From Rhizophagus irregularis (taxonomy: Eukaryota; Glomeromycota; Glomeromycetes; Glomerales; Glomeraceae), in contig NC_089448.1 in assembly GCF_026210795.1 (NCBI RefSeq), positions 1,488,001 through 1,552,000 on the forward strand: 64,000 nt of DNA. The letters run 5' to 3'. The position numbers and the translations under genes are program-made. The notes below the pieces were generated by a model. The model did not search any database and was not told the origin of the DNA. It saw nothing but the letters and a program-made list of their open reading frames with translations. Positions 29,958-40,980 of the stretch are shown one piece after another. Numbering within the stretch: position 1 is the stretch's first letter; each line of letters begins with the position of its first letter.

Positions 29958-31655
29958 AAATGGCTCTTATTGCAGAGGAAGAATTTTTAATCTTCAAACT
30001 CAATACAAACATTAAAAGGGAATCACTGTTTGGAATAATAAAAAGAAAGATTATCAAAATATCAGATCGGATATCATATTATGTCTGACAGAGAAATGGT
30101 TGAAGTAAATGACATAAAATTCAGTGTTGAAATACAAATTTTAGAAGTGGATAACGTTAAAGCAAATTTGCATGGATTAATATTATTGATGATCATGGTT
30201 AAAAATAACGCTTCTCTTGAAATAAATATTGAAAAATCATTAATTAGTATAATATTGGGATATTTAGAAGAAGATAGTAAGAGAAAAATGTTAAATAATA
30301 GATACTTTGTTGAATTAAATTTCATATGTCAATTGATGTGCGATAAAAATTAGCAAATAGAATGGAGAGAGTTTATAAAGGACAAATCATTTAACGATGA
30401 TAATATAATATGTGACCAAAATATAATTTCTTGTTCGTTAGTAGATTTACCGTATTTTGCGGGCCACAGTACTTCCCCTATGCACAGTACCCTACAAAAA
30501 AGAACTCCCATTTTCTACGATTTTATTATTTAAAATAATTTAATAAATACCTAGGTATTACTCATGATAAATACCCAATTATTATATAAGTTTTATATAT
30601 ACATATCTACTAATAATAAAAACTCACGCAATGGTGGGGGGGTATAAGGCCAAAACCTCTGAAATCTGTATCATACCCGGGGTACTGTGGCCCCCGTTAT
30701 ACGGTAGCATATAATATTTACACATTACGATGGAAAAAGAAGATATTGTATGGTGACTATAGAAATTATGTTAAAAAAATTAATCATATTAAATATAAAG
30801 CAAATATTTTAACATGTCATTACCTAGAGGATATATGCTACCGTAACGAGTTACAAGAAATTAATTGGAAAAATACGTTCAAAAAGGAATCTCACCAAAT
30901 AAGAAATTCACGAGCGGAGATGATAACGCTTTGAGGTCGTACAAGATTAAAAATTTGTTGAAAATATTACCAACATATGCAGTCTTATTTGAAAGAAATT
31001 GCGGTCACATATTAACAGATATTTGTATAAGATGTGAATTAGTGGTTGAAGATTGGGAACATACAGTATATGGTCATGTGATGACAATGAAAAGACGGAA
31101 TATGACATTTTAATGGATTTAGATAACGAAAAATATAAAATCGTTAGAATTTTAGCAAAAGAAATAGTTAATTTCTTCAATGCTTCATCCAATATATTAA
31201 TTATAGGTAGTCAGTTGCGAATTAGAGAATTAACTAGAGGGATTTTTAATAACGAGCTATACAAAGTTATGTAGTTCTAAACAAGAACGACAGTTGTTAG
31301 AAGAAATTTGGGAAAATCGTTATTTAAATCGTTCGGGTATCTGGTTGCAGAGGTGTAATAAAAAAGTTAATGAAATTGAAAATAGAAAAGGCGTCACCAA
31401 AGGTGATAAAAAACGTAAACGCATAATTAGTGAAATAGATGAAATTGAGGACGTGGGGTTATATTCATAGACCAGATTTATACAATTTATAATGTTTAGT
31501 TTAATTTGCTTTTTAGATAGTTTATTATCTTTATAGTTTAGGGTTAGAATAGTCGTCGTTAGTGTTAACTTTTGTTAATACATCCATAATTGATATGGAG
31601 TTAGTAGGTAGTATTTTATACTATGATTTGCTTCTAGCTTATAAAAAAAAAAAAA
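29958..31655 (+). pseudogene. Dead, 5'-truncated LINE (RNase H and C-terminal zinc-type domain)
   Basis: Several frames carry pieces of a LINE-type polyprotein. 30,081-30,353 reads VNDIKFSVEIQILEVDNVKA, then ISIILGYLEEDSKRKMLNNR and YFVELNFICQ. After a stop, the frame continues to IEWRE...LVDLPYF, where a MITE interrupts it. From 30,715 it resumes with YGDYRNYVKKINHIKYKANI. Then comes KIKNLLKILPTYAVLFERNC, with C..C and WEH, as in the conserved C-terminal 'LPTY..L..R......C.RC....ED.EH' segment of Rhizophagus LINEs. 31,150-31,274 encodes RELTRGIFNNEL. The last frame LLEEIWENRYLNRSGIWLQR, then CNKKVNEIE, stops at 31,468-31,470. A 3' UTR runs to a poly-A tract at about 31,641-31,655. Multiple stops and frame changes show it is inactive. 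Confidence 0.65.
30450..30704. mobile_element. GC-rich-ended MITE nested in the LINE
   Basis: The left end CCGTATTTTGCGGGCCACAG, then TACTTCCCC, matches the reverse complement of the right end CCGTATAACGGGGGCCACAG, then TACCCCGGG. TA lies on each side (30,448-30,449 and 30,705-30,706), consistent with a Tc1/mariner-type TA duplication. It splits the LINE coding remnant, so it inserted after the LINE. No coding capacity in 255 bp. Confidence 0.65.
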
Positions 31656-31874
31656 AATTTACTAAATTGTGTTTAATAAAAAAAACTCACTCTTTATAAA
31701 TGTAAAACATGTCGATATATCGTAAAAAAAAAAAAAAAAAAGTATTAATATTAAAATATTAAAACATCCTGTGATTCCAAAAATCCGCGGATATGATATC
31801 ACTTTCATCACGTGATCGCGCACATGTAGCCAAAAATTAGCTACGGAGAATTCCGAAATGATAACCAACCCAAC

Positions 31875-31925
31875 CAATCATGATATTTGGCGTAATATTT
31901 GTCTCACCATTATGAAACATTACTC
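31875..31925 (+). promoter_or_regulatory. Conserved upstream block of the F-box gene at 32,080
   Basis: CAATCATGATATTTGGCGTA, then ATATTTG, and 12 bases later TATGAAACATTACT. It matches blocks upstream of 25,298 and the 18,320 pseudogene. A TTTTTTTAAGCCATTTTTAT word at about 32,041 is the second conserved piece, close to the start codon. Confidence 0.5.
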
Positions 31926-32079
31926 GTAAAATAAAATAATAAGGTTCGTTTATTTTATTTTATTTTATTTTTTTTGCAACAACTTAATATTTGTAAAAAA
32001 ATCATTTTTGAAAATACTTTAAAGTTTCAGTTGTAAAAAGTTTTTTTAAGCCATTTTTATTTATTTATTTGAATCAAGA

Positions 32080-33585
32080 ATGTCCAAACTCAATAATGAC
32101 ATTTTTTCCATAATAATTGAAGAATTACCAAGAGATTCTAAAACTCTCTTTTCATGTCTAATGGTCAATAGATATTGGTGTAAAATTGCGATCCCAATTT
32201 TATGGAGGAATCCTTGGTGCTACGATAGTATTAATTATAGAAATAAAAACTCTTTATTCATCATTATTTTTCATTATTTAATTGATGATATAAAAGAATT
32301 CATAACAAATCAAAGAATTAAATTACCTTCAGATTCAAAACAATCACTCTTGTTTGATTATTTATCCTTCTGTAGAAGTATCAATGCAAATACTATAAAT
32401 AGTATATTTTCTATTGGTTCATCTCTAAGTTATAATCAATTTTTTATGCAAAATAAATTTTATGAATTCTTTATGAAAAAATGTCCGGAATTGGAGTATT
32501 TAGATATGAGGTCAATTCAACATCGAATATTAATTTTTCCAGAAGCTAAAGTTCTTCTTGAATCACTTTGTGAATTAAAATGTGATACATCAATTAATTC
32601 TTCATACTTTAAAAAATTATCACCATTCTGTCAGTATATACAGAGACTCATCATTGTTAATACGTACTCAAAACCCAATTACGGAATTGTTATGTTAATT
32701 GAAGCTCAGAAAAACTTGAAACATTTTGAATGGAAAGATGATTTTCATGATGATTTTCTTACAGAAAACCCTTATGAAGAAGTTTTTTATGCACTAGAAA
32801 AAAAGGCAGATAGTCTCAATTATTTAAGAATATATTTTCAATATGTAGGTGGTATTGATAATACATTACTTCAAGAGATACTTCCAAAATTATATAAACT
32901 AAAAATATTAATAATTGATGATTATCTTTTTTTTGGTGAAGTACAATTAGAAAAATTGAAATTGCAGGTTTATAATGAACTTGAGGTTCTTAGTATAAAT
33001 AGTAATAGATTAAATGTAATTAGTAGTATAATTGAAAATAGTGGAAGACGTCTTAAGAAAATTTTATTTAAATCTTATGATATTACTAATCGTGAATATT
33101 ATAATAGCTTTGATGAAAGTTCTCTCAATTTTATTCGTAAAATTTATGAAAATTGTCCTTCGATTGAATATTTGTCAGTTGCATTTTCACCATCAAAAGA
33201 ACATTTCACTGAATTTGAAAAATTACTAAAGAATTGTCAAAATTTAAAATCACTATTAATAATTATAAATAATATTGTGACTACAAATAAAACTAATGAA
33301 AAATTTTTGGAAAATGGGAAAATTTTATTGGAAATATTAATTAAATCGGCACCGACTAATTTAAAAGAAATTAGATTTTATGATGATTTTGAATTTTCTT
33401 TAGAAAACTTGGAGGATTTTTTAGAAAAATGGAAAGGTAGACCTGCAATTTCTATACATACATCTGATTCTATTTATGAAGAGGAAAATTATGAAAAACT
33501 GATCAATAAATATAAAGGTGATGGAATAATCAAGGATTTTAAACATAGTTATAATATAGATGAAATTCACTATCAGCAAATTTGA
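32080..33585 (+). CDS. F-box/leucine-rich-repeat protein (family 1)
   Basis: Intronless, 501 residues, starting MSKLNNDIFSIIIEELPRDS. F-box at residues 1-46 (including LMVNRYWCKIAIPILWRNPW), then irregular Leu-rich repeats (LEYLDMRS, LESLCELKC, IQRLIIVN, LKHFEWKD, LKILIIDD, LEVLSINS, IEYLSVAF, LKSLLIII). Full-length relative of the gene at 25,298 with conserved upstream sequence, and more distantly of 5,555. It probably serves as a substrate adaptor of an SCF ubiquitin ligase. The gene is intact and begins at the position used by the paralogues. The F-box helix-1 is the most changed part (FSIIIEELP against FLIFEELQ), so Skp1 affinity may differ. Confidence 0.87.
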   Translation: MSKLNNDIFSIIIEELPRDSKTLFSCLMVNRYWCKIAIPILWRNPWCYDSINYRNKNSLFIIIFHYLIDDIKEFITNQRIKLPSDSKQSLLFDYLSFCRSINANTINSIFSIGSSLSYNQFFMQNKFYEFFMKKCPELEYLDMRSIQHRILIFPEAKVLLESLCELKCDTSINSSYFKKLSPFCQYIQRLIIVNTYSKPNYGIVMLIEAQKNLKHFEWKDDFHDDFLTENPYEEVFYALEKKADSLNYLRIYFQYVGGIDNTLLQEILPKLYKLKILIIDDYLFFGEVQLEKLKLQVYNELEVLSINSNRLNVISSIIENSGRRLKKILFKSYDITNREYYNSFDESSLNFIRKIYENCPSIEYLSVAFSPSKEHFTEFEKLLKNCQNLKSLLIIINNIVTTNKTNEKFLENGKILLEILIKSAPTNLKEIRFYDDFEFSLENLEDFLEKWKGRPAISIHTSDSIYEEENYEKLINKYKGDGIIKDFKHSYNIDEIHYQQI

Positions 33586-34639
33586 ACTACTAGTAGTTAA
33601 TCTATCAAATTGATATATAATCGGTTCCATTTAATTAATAAATTTGCTTTTATTCTGGATTTTTAAATATAGAATACTTTCATAATTTCATTTTTTCAAA
33701 CTTTTAAATTCTTTGATTTCACGTTTCTTAACTTTTTTTTAAAGGAAACTTATTTAGTAATTTTATCAGATAAATAGATAAATTGTAATAGTCTAGTATA
33801 TTATAATTTTTTGAAGACTCCTGTAATTAATTTATTATTTGATATATAGAAAATTTTAATAAATTATTTCAAATATTTAATTGTAATGTTCGTGTATATT
33901 TAGCAGTCGGTCGTGACATTCTACTTTAGCGCAAAAATTTTTATTCTATCTTCAAATATTTTAGAAATAAAATTTTGTAAATAAATAAAGGGTCAAGGTA
34001 AAATCATTATTTTAAATGTTTTCTTTAGAGAAAAGACAATTGGTGAAAGAACTTCAAGGGAATCTTTTAAAATAATTTTGTCTCGTATAATAAAATTGTA
34101 ACTGTAATTTCGTTTTCGGCTTGTATCACCTAATTTTTTTTTTTACACCATTATAAAATTAGTTGGTCGTGTACTTTTATGGAAAGGGTCAATTCGCAAA
34201 TGGAAGGTTAACGTTAATGTTAACGTTAACATTACGTTCGTTCTGTATATTCAGCCAGCCAGCTCATTGCCTAATATTTTGCCTACAGCCACCACCCCTC
34301 GTATAATAGTTGGCTTTATAGTGTTTCTGATTTTAAAAAATTATGGGATATTATTAATCTATACCAGATTTGGTGTTGTTAAGGTTGCTTTGGTTAAAAG
34401 TGGTTAAAAGTGCGTATATATTATTTCCTTGAAACACCTTTTAATTTCTGGTGATTCTGTTTTCTTTTAAAAAAGAAATATTCGAAATTTTTCTTTTTTG
34501 ATTAAGCCAACCAATTATATTTATTTATTTATTTATTTCATCTTTTCAAGATCAGTTCAGGTTCAACAAGATAGAAATGTAAGCACTAATTTGCTTCATT
34601 CCGGAATGTTTTTCTTGATTTTTTCTTTTCTGAAAAAAA
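33586..34639. other. Intergenic region; GTTAAC palindrome cluster
   Basis: No gene supported. At about 34,207-34,231 GTTAACGTTAATGTTAACG, followed by TTAACATTACG, forms overlapping palindromes. The sequence then passes into the diverged repeat modules at 34,640. Confidence 0.4.
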
Positions 34640-35160
34640 GCTATTTTTTTTTTCGTCCTTTGAAATTGAGAACTTGCAGATCAGATGACACTCTTGCTGC
34701 TGTGGTACCGATTCTTTTTTTAAGATTTTTTTTCTATTTGATTGCTAATATTTTTTTTTTATCCTCTAAAATTGAGAACTTGCGAATCGAATGACTGCAG
34801 TGCACCGATTCTTCTGTTTAATTTTTTTTTTTCCATTTATTTTTTTATAATATTCGAAAAAAAAATTTTTTCAGTGCTGATTCAATTTTTTTTCATTTCA
34901 CAACAAAATAATATTCTTTGCTATTTGATTACTAATATTTTATTTTCTGAAAAAAATTTTCTTTTTTGTCCTTTAAGATCAAGAACTTGCAGATCTTGCC
35001 GCTGCGGTATTACGTTAATGCGCCGATTTTCCTGCTCAATTTTTTTTTCCTGTTTATTTTTTTTTTACTAATATTTTTTTTCTAAAAAAAAAAAAATTTT
35101 TTTTTATACTCTAGAATTGAGAACTTGCGAATAAAAAGCCACCCTTACTGTTGTAGTATG
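34640..35160 (+). repeat. Four diverged tandem modules with the word GAATTGAGAACTTGCGAATC
   Basis: Modules start near 34,640, 34,760, 34,960 and 35,095. Each has a T/A-rich run, then CCTTTGAAATTGAGAACTTG-like text, a GCCGCTGTGGTA-like segment, and a poly-T tract. The same word occurs once per unit in the F-box array (near 46,765, 50,040 and 53,370). The modules therefore appear to be the eroded outer edge of that array. No coding function is inferred. Confidence 0.6.
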
Positions 35161-35588
35161 GTCTATGACAAACAGCGATTTCCCATTCGGGGGTTTTTTT
35201 CTGCTTATTCTTTTTTTTACTAATTATTTTTTTATTTTTATTTTTTTTTTTGATGAGGAATTTGTTAATGGCTTAGCAAGTTATATGATTCAACCAGGAA
35301 AACCCAAAAAACTTTTCATTATGGATTTTATAAAAAAACAAAACTCTTTATTTTTATATGATATAAAGATGGGCGATTACGCGTTATTGTTTGATAAATA
35401 AATGTGTCTTTAAATCGCGGAATTATGATAAATTATTTCTGGTATACTTTTTTTATTGTCAGCATTTAATATAATTATTCCTGAAAACCATGAAGTTGAC
35501 TGGTACCCATATATAGTATATATATATCTAACTGGACCTTACGCTTCATTTGTTGGAAGAAGTAGAAAAAAAAATGAAAACGAGTCAA
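35161..35588. repeat. Eroded array-unit segment, left of the 8.45 kb insertion
   Basis: Aligns by eye with the intergenic part of the array units. It shares CAAACAGCGATTTCCCAT, GATGAGGAATTTGTTAATGG, ATGATTCAACCAGGAAAACC, GGGCGATTACGCGTTATTGT, AAATCGCGGAATTATGATAA, CTGGACCTTACGCTTCATTT and GAGTCAA with 46,810-47,250, 50,095-50,520 and 53,410-53,830. Similarity stops abruptly at 35,588, where the inverted terminus of the inserted block begins. Short frames here are fragments of whatever the ancestral segment encoded and are not counted as genes. Confidence 0.7.
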
Positions 35589-36502
35589 CTTTGCAGAAAC
35601 CTCTGGTTTTCACAAAATATGTTAGACATAATCACTACATGTTATCAACAGATGGTATATATATATTCTACATATTTTAATATACGCAATATGTTTATAA
35701 TATTAATAAAATAATGTTATAATATTTTTAATATATGTTGAAATTTAAACTTAAACTAATATAATGTAGTAAATATTTTTGTAATATGAATAAAATAATT
35801 TTACAATATTTTCGAAACATGTACTTAAACTAATGATATAGTGAACATTTTGAATACGTTGTTAATATATTTCAAATTTGCTGTTGATATATGTTTGAAT
35901 ACTGTTGTTGAAATATGAATAATATATTTTGAATATGTTGTTGAAATATGAATAATATATTTTGAATATGTTGTTGATATATGAATAATATATTTTGAAT
36001 ATGTTGTTGATATATGAATAAGCTAATGCTTCTAGCATGTGACTATTATGTGACTATAGGGTCGATCGCTAGGTGCATTATTTTTCGTCTCGAATAATTT
36101 TTTAAATTTTTTTTTAATTTTAAATAATACGATTTTTTTTTAAAAAAAAATGTAATAGTTTATTCTTTTATTCAACTTGATGATATAGCAATGATTTTTT
36201 ATTGATCCACAAATTTACCTAATGTTAAAAAGTAAAATTTTGATTAGCTTTGCCATTTATCATAACACTAATTTATTAAAATATTAAAATGCATTAGAAT
36301 AATATAATAAGACACTCGTTATTGTTAATTTATTGTTATATACTATGCATTTAAATTTAAGAAAATTTTTACTTAATACGGGAGGATATACATATCCTCC
36401 CTATATATTCACGTGATTTATTCATGTGATTTCGATTTACCGTAAACAACTTTATTTTATTAAATTAAACGCATATGCTGATTAAATAACAAATAAAACT
36501 AT

Positions 36503-39044
36503 CTAAATATTTTCTTTATCTTGTTCTTTATTTTTTGAAGGGCAATTTCGCGAGTCATGATACCATGACTTACATAGAGCACATTGCCGCTTGTTTTTCT
36601 TTCTTGATCCTTCCGAAACTTCGTCCTGATCTTGATTTTTTGAATTTGCATTTCTATTAGAACAATTTTCAATAGCCGACAAATATCTCTTATTTGCAGG
36701 TCGGCCTTTGCCTTTGTGTTGAATTGGATTTGAAATACCTAAAACTTCTTCAGTTAAATCATCATCTTGTGCTGAAAGTGATACTGTTTGTTGCTCAATA
36801 AACTGTTGTAAAAGATTTTCAAAAACTTGGTGAGAATTACTTGCAATTGCTAGATTTAAAGCCTTCTTACAAAGTCCAATTCCACGACCAAATATTTCTT
36901 TTTTTGAATCCAAATTTTTTATAAATTCATTATATACTTCTTGTCCACGAATAATATTTAATGTATAAAAAGTACCAGTTCTCTGCTCTCCATCTTGTAT
37001 CAGCTGAATTGAATTTTCTTGTATCTTATCCATTACTGAAAGCCCTTCTTTGGAATACCATCGGGAAGGTATAAGTTTAATGTTAAACTGTGCAATTTTT
37101 GATTGTAACATTACGGCAAAAAAATACCTACAAACGAATCCAGCATAAATTAAATAAAGACATGTGCAGTAATGACTACCATCGTCAAGTATTATGACAA
37201 ATTGTGATCGGTTTTTTGTGCTTTGAAGATGCCTAACTTCCCAAATTTCATTTACTATACCATTTGAACAAGCCTCTAAAGCCATATTAATTAAAATTTG
37301 GGGTTCTTCATAATCATCTTCCACAAATCCTTCGTCATACCGATTTGAATCCTTAATTGATATTTATTGTTATATTAATAACAAACCAAACCATAAAATC
37401 ATATATAATACATATCCTTACCAATAGATAAATATTTTCAACTTCCTTTATCCAAGTTCTATACAAAAGGCTTTCAACCATTTGTTTACGTTGTAAAGCT
37501 AATGAATTTGGTGTTAAGTATTTTTTACATATTTCATCAACATTTCTAAAAATAGTATCAGAAACTCTAGGCATTCCTGTAGTAGGATTCATATTACGAA
37601 ATTCTTGCCATCTTGCATATTTAGCTTCATCTTTTAAGCGTAGTTCAATTCCTGAATGAAGCTGGCACAATGAATTTCCTGAATTAGCTTCTAATTTTAT
37701 AACTCAATTCATACTTTCTACACGTTGTGTTGAATGTGTATTTGCTGAAAAACTGCGTTTAGTAAATGCATATGCCCAACATGTTTTAGTTGGATATGAT
37801 ACACGTTCACAATATTCCTGTACTTCTGGATAGTGATTTATTAGATCTGTCCAACGATGTTCAAAATCTGACATAACAATGGAATTACGCAAAGCATAAA
37901 AATCACCAAGAAAAGTATCCCATTTGTTACAAAGTTTTTTCTTAACTTTTTTAATAAGATTTTGTCGAATATGAAAGGAACAATGTCTAATGAATGATTT
38001 AGGATATTGTTTGTGTATTGCATTTTGCATCGCGGGATCTGCATCTGTAAAAATTGTTGCTGGTTGAAGATCGCCAGTTGCATTTTTTGTTTGTTCTAAA
38101 ATCCATTCATATGTTGATACAGTTTCATCACAAACTATTGCTGTAGCTACAATTCTACTTCGTTGATCAGAATCAATTATAATAAACACACTCAAAGGCA
38201 TTGAATATTTGTTTGTTTTACATGTGTTATCATTTATAACAACATCATGATACCTATACCACATTTTCTTTTGCTCTGGTGACATCCAAAAAATTTTGGA
38301 TAGTCTATTATCAATACTCTCAAAATCAACTTTAAAATACCATTCAGGATTTTCTGCATGTAACTTAACTAAATATTCAACTAATGCTGCAGCATCATTC
38401 TTAATCTGAATATTGGCTTTAAATCTGCATATCATGTTATAAAGATCTTGATTGTAAATATCATGGTCTGGATATTTTTTTCGTAATATCCTTTTTAAAA
38501 CAGTAGCACCTAAATGACATTCTTGAACATAAAACTGTATCTCCTCAACTATATTATCTGGTATCTTACGTAATAATGGTGAGAATTCTTGAAGATCAAT
38601 ACCATTTTGTAATTCATGGTTATGCTCACTAACAAATTTATTTACAAATACTAAATTCTGACACTTGCGATATGAAGCATTTACCAAAAATCCACATTCA
38701 ATACGAATGGATTCCCGATCTCGTGTTTGTGTTGGATCTACTTTTTTTTTAGGAATATATTTGCCACCATGGTGACATTTATATGTTTTTCGCGTCCAGA
38801 CATTGTCCTCTTTTTCTGATCTTACTACTCTTATTTCAAAGCCTTTTTGAGAAGCATATCGTTTTAGACTTTGTTCAAGAATTTCAAATGATGTAAATGT
38901 CTGTCCACTATAAATTTCCTTGAGTGGACTATCTTCAGGTTCATCTTCATAAAAATCATTTTCCACATTGTTATCAGGAGATGGCATACGATTTTCAGCT
39001 TCATTCTCATAGACATAAACATTATCATCATGATAGTTATCCAT
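36503..39044 (-). pseudogene. FAR1/MULE-type transposase, one intron, interrupted by one nonsense codon
   Basis: Exon 1 is 39,044-37,422 and exon 2 is 37,351-36,503; the intron (37,421-37,352) starts GTAAGG and ends AAG, phase 0. The combined frame is about 823 codons. Order of parts: acidic N-terminus; FAR1-like zinc module (C90, C117, H141, H143); MULE catalytic domain with D272 (VVINDNTC), D334/D336 (IFTDADPAMQ) and probable E395 (SDFEHRW). A TGA follows at codon 447 (37,706-37,704), after RVESMN. The frame then continues unbroken with VIKLEANSGNSLCQLHSG. Exon 2 has a SWIM zinc finger, CTC...VCRY near residues 603-616, with Tyr at the usual His position. Residues of about 798-811 form a C-x2-C-x4-H-x4-C knuckle. 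It would cut and rejoin transposon ends in the nucleus. The TGA (normally Ser, TCA) and the His-to-Tyr change indicate recent inactivation. Confidence 0.85.
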
Positions 39045-39139
39045 CTAAATAAACAAGTTAAAGTATTAGTATCTATTTAAATAAAAAAAATTAAAACTAG
39101 AAGCTAAGCCCCGATACTCTCTTTTTCCTAAACCATTTT

Positions 39140-39290
39140 CTAACCTATGCCCTTACCCTAACCCTTACCCTAACCTAACTAACCCTAATCCTAACCCTAA
39201 TCCTAACCCTAATCCTAACCCTAACCCTAACTAACCCTAATCCTAACCCTAACTAACCCTAACCCTAATCTAACCCAACCCTAATTCATA
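39140..39290. repeat. Interstitial telomere-like CCCTAA tract
   Basis: About 150 bp of CCCTAA, CCCTAAT, CCTAAC and AACTAACC permutations. These are degenerate copies of the TTAGGG-type telomere repeat, lying between the transposase start and the right end of the MULE. A weaker tract occurs inside the element at 15,790-16,312. It is not a chromosome end, since ordinary sequence continues on both sides. Confidence 0.75.
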
Positions 39291-39689
39291 TACGAAATTA
39301 TGTTTACTTAACTTTAAACATTCTAGGTCTAACATATGACAAGTGTTGTAATTAATGGGTAAAAGGAGTATTTGAAAATTAAACAGTTAAGAAAATGTCA
39401 AATGAACGAAAAAAAAGAAAGAAAAAGGGTTAAACGAATGAAAAAAAGAGAGATAAAGAGCGTGAGAATGAAATTTGTAAAAAAATAGTAAAAAAAATAG
39501 TAAAAAATAGTTTAATTTATTTAAATCATGACATCAGATACACAAGATTCAAGATTCGATAATCAATTTACTTAAAGTCACGTGTTATATGATGGGTGGA
39601 TACGTATATCCACCGGTAAATTTATAATATATTGTAAATTTAAATAGTATAATTGTGCAATTAAACATAACAATATTGACATATACTAT

Positions 39690-40980
39690 ATATAGTTTAA
39701 GAATCATAAACTTCGTAGCCACGCTCAATTAAGGCAATGTATTACTAGACCTACACTAAAGATTACTTTAGCAAGGCTTTCTTTGTGAATTAAAAGAAAT
39801 TTCATACACTTTGCCAGCTGGTGGGATAGCTTATGACCTCTAACCTCAAGTCTGTTTAATAAATCTGGAATGTTTGCATCACTAATAAAAAGTATAGTAT
39901 CATCTTAGAAGTTAAAACTCTATCACTAACCAAAAATTTTAGACCGAAAAAAAGACTTTGGAGAATTCTATCATAGAGTTTTTCAATATTTTGACGCCAC
40001 AAACTGGTTTCGCGCTCCTTCAGCTATCTATAGATATGTTTTTTAATGAAAAGAACTGTTTTGATTCATGGGAGTCTCAATAATATACGAACTAAAAGAT
40101 AGTTGAAAGGGACTTAGGTTTGGCATAAGAGTAAATAAACATGGGTTGGAAATGGTGAAACTTTAGTCAACTCTAAAACTTTACTTTTTACTTTTAGAGT
40201 TGCTTTTCTCTGGTTTGTAATCAAGTCTTTGAATATTATCAGATGTTTGATCTATTTGGAAGTATAAATGAGATGGGATGTCAACTGACACAGGCTGAGA
40301 AAACAAAGAAAGTTCACTTTTCAGTAGCCTTTGGATGGAGCCTTTGTTTTTTGCTCTTTGGAATTTCACTTTCGTGGGAATTTTTTCGTCACCATTAGTT
40401 CTTGTTTGGCACAGCAAAGTGTTTAGCATGCGGATGAAACACAGATAGATTTCTTTGGCATTGGCGCAAAGGTCAGCCCTCACCAACAAACTGTGGCAAG
40501 TCGGCAATTCACATGTACAGATGGATGATAATCTTGGGTAATGTAGTTACACATAAAAATTGCTTTCCGAGAAACAAATTTTGAGATTGCTGGTTTCTTT
40601 GAAACAGTGGATTGGAAATAAGAGTGAGAATTAGAATTTTTTTTTGTGGATTTTACAAGCTGATGGACCGGAGGATCACCTAGCTGACGGATCAAAGGTA
40701 GTAGGCCAACGTGTAGCAAGATGATTCATTAAAGGTACGGACGAAAGCCAGCTGGAAGGAGAAGATTACGAAGAAAATTAAGAGTGAGGAAGAGAAAAGT
40801 TTTACACGACACATTTCCAACAATCAAAGTCACGTGATTGCACGTAAAAATTTTTGATAATAAAGGTGAAATGTGTTGGCTTGGATTTTCGTTTAGATTT
40901 TTGGATTTTTGGACTGAACTAATGTCGACTGCTTTTAGCTTAGCGTTCACTTGGGAGTTTTTTAGTTTGGTTTAAATCTT
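39690..40980 (-). pseudogene. Unidentified decayed coding region, minus strand
   Basis: The base composition is less AT-rich than the surroundings, and three minus-strand frames chain together: MNAKLKAVDISSVQKSKNLN (40,950-40,729), LPLIRQLGDPPVHQLVKSTK (40,719-40,480) and MPTCHSLLVRADLCANAKEI (40,507-40,181). Further down are KERETSLWRQNIEKLYDRIL and, in another frame, RLEVRGHKLSHQLAKCMKFL. Codon use looks protein-like, but stops and frame changes intervene. It is either a multi-exon gene or a decayed one. No domain recognised. It sits within the 8.45 kb block and could be cargo or part of its mobility gene. Confidence 0.4.

Larger units (their letters stand above)
36381..39614 (-). mobile_element. 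MULE transposon (candidate inner element)
   Basis: GGAGGATATACATATCCTCC at 36,381-36,400 and, at 39,595-39,614, a segment whose reverse complement is GGTGGATATACGTATCCACC are candidate ends. Similarity extends inward to a TCACGTGA/ACACGTGA word on each side. Each end is itself nearly palindromic. They bracket the FAR1/MULE transposase gene. No 8-11 bp target duplication is visible, so the boundary is provisional. Confidence 0.5.

Noticed and set aside
35165-35680. Two forward frames of 74-78 codons
   Set aside because: They correspond to array intergenic sequence that is not conserved as a frame in the other units, and the second crosses the insertion junction at 35,588.
37704-37706. TGA as selenocysteine or reassigned codon
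   Set aside because: Other genes here use TGA nowhere internally and several stop at TAA/TAG/TGA normally; no SECIS-like context was sought or seen. A simple nonsense mutation is the easier reading.
39140-39290. A true chromosome end
   Set aside because: Repeats are degenerate, only about 150 bp, and flanked on both sides by ordinary sequence and transposon ends.
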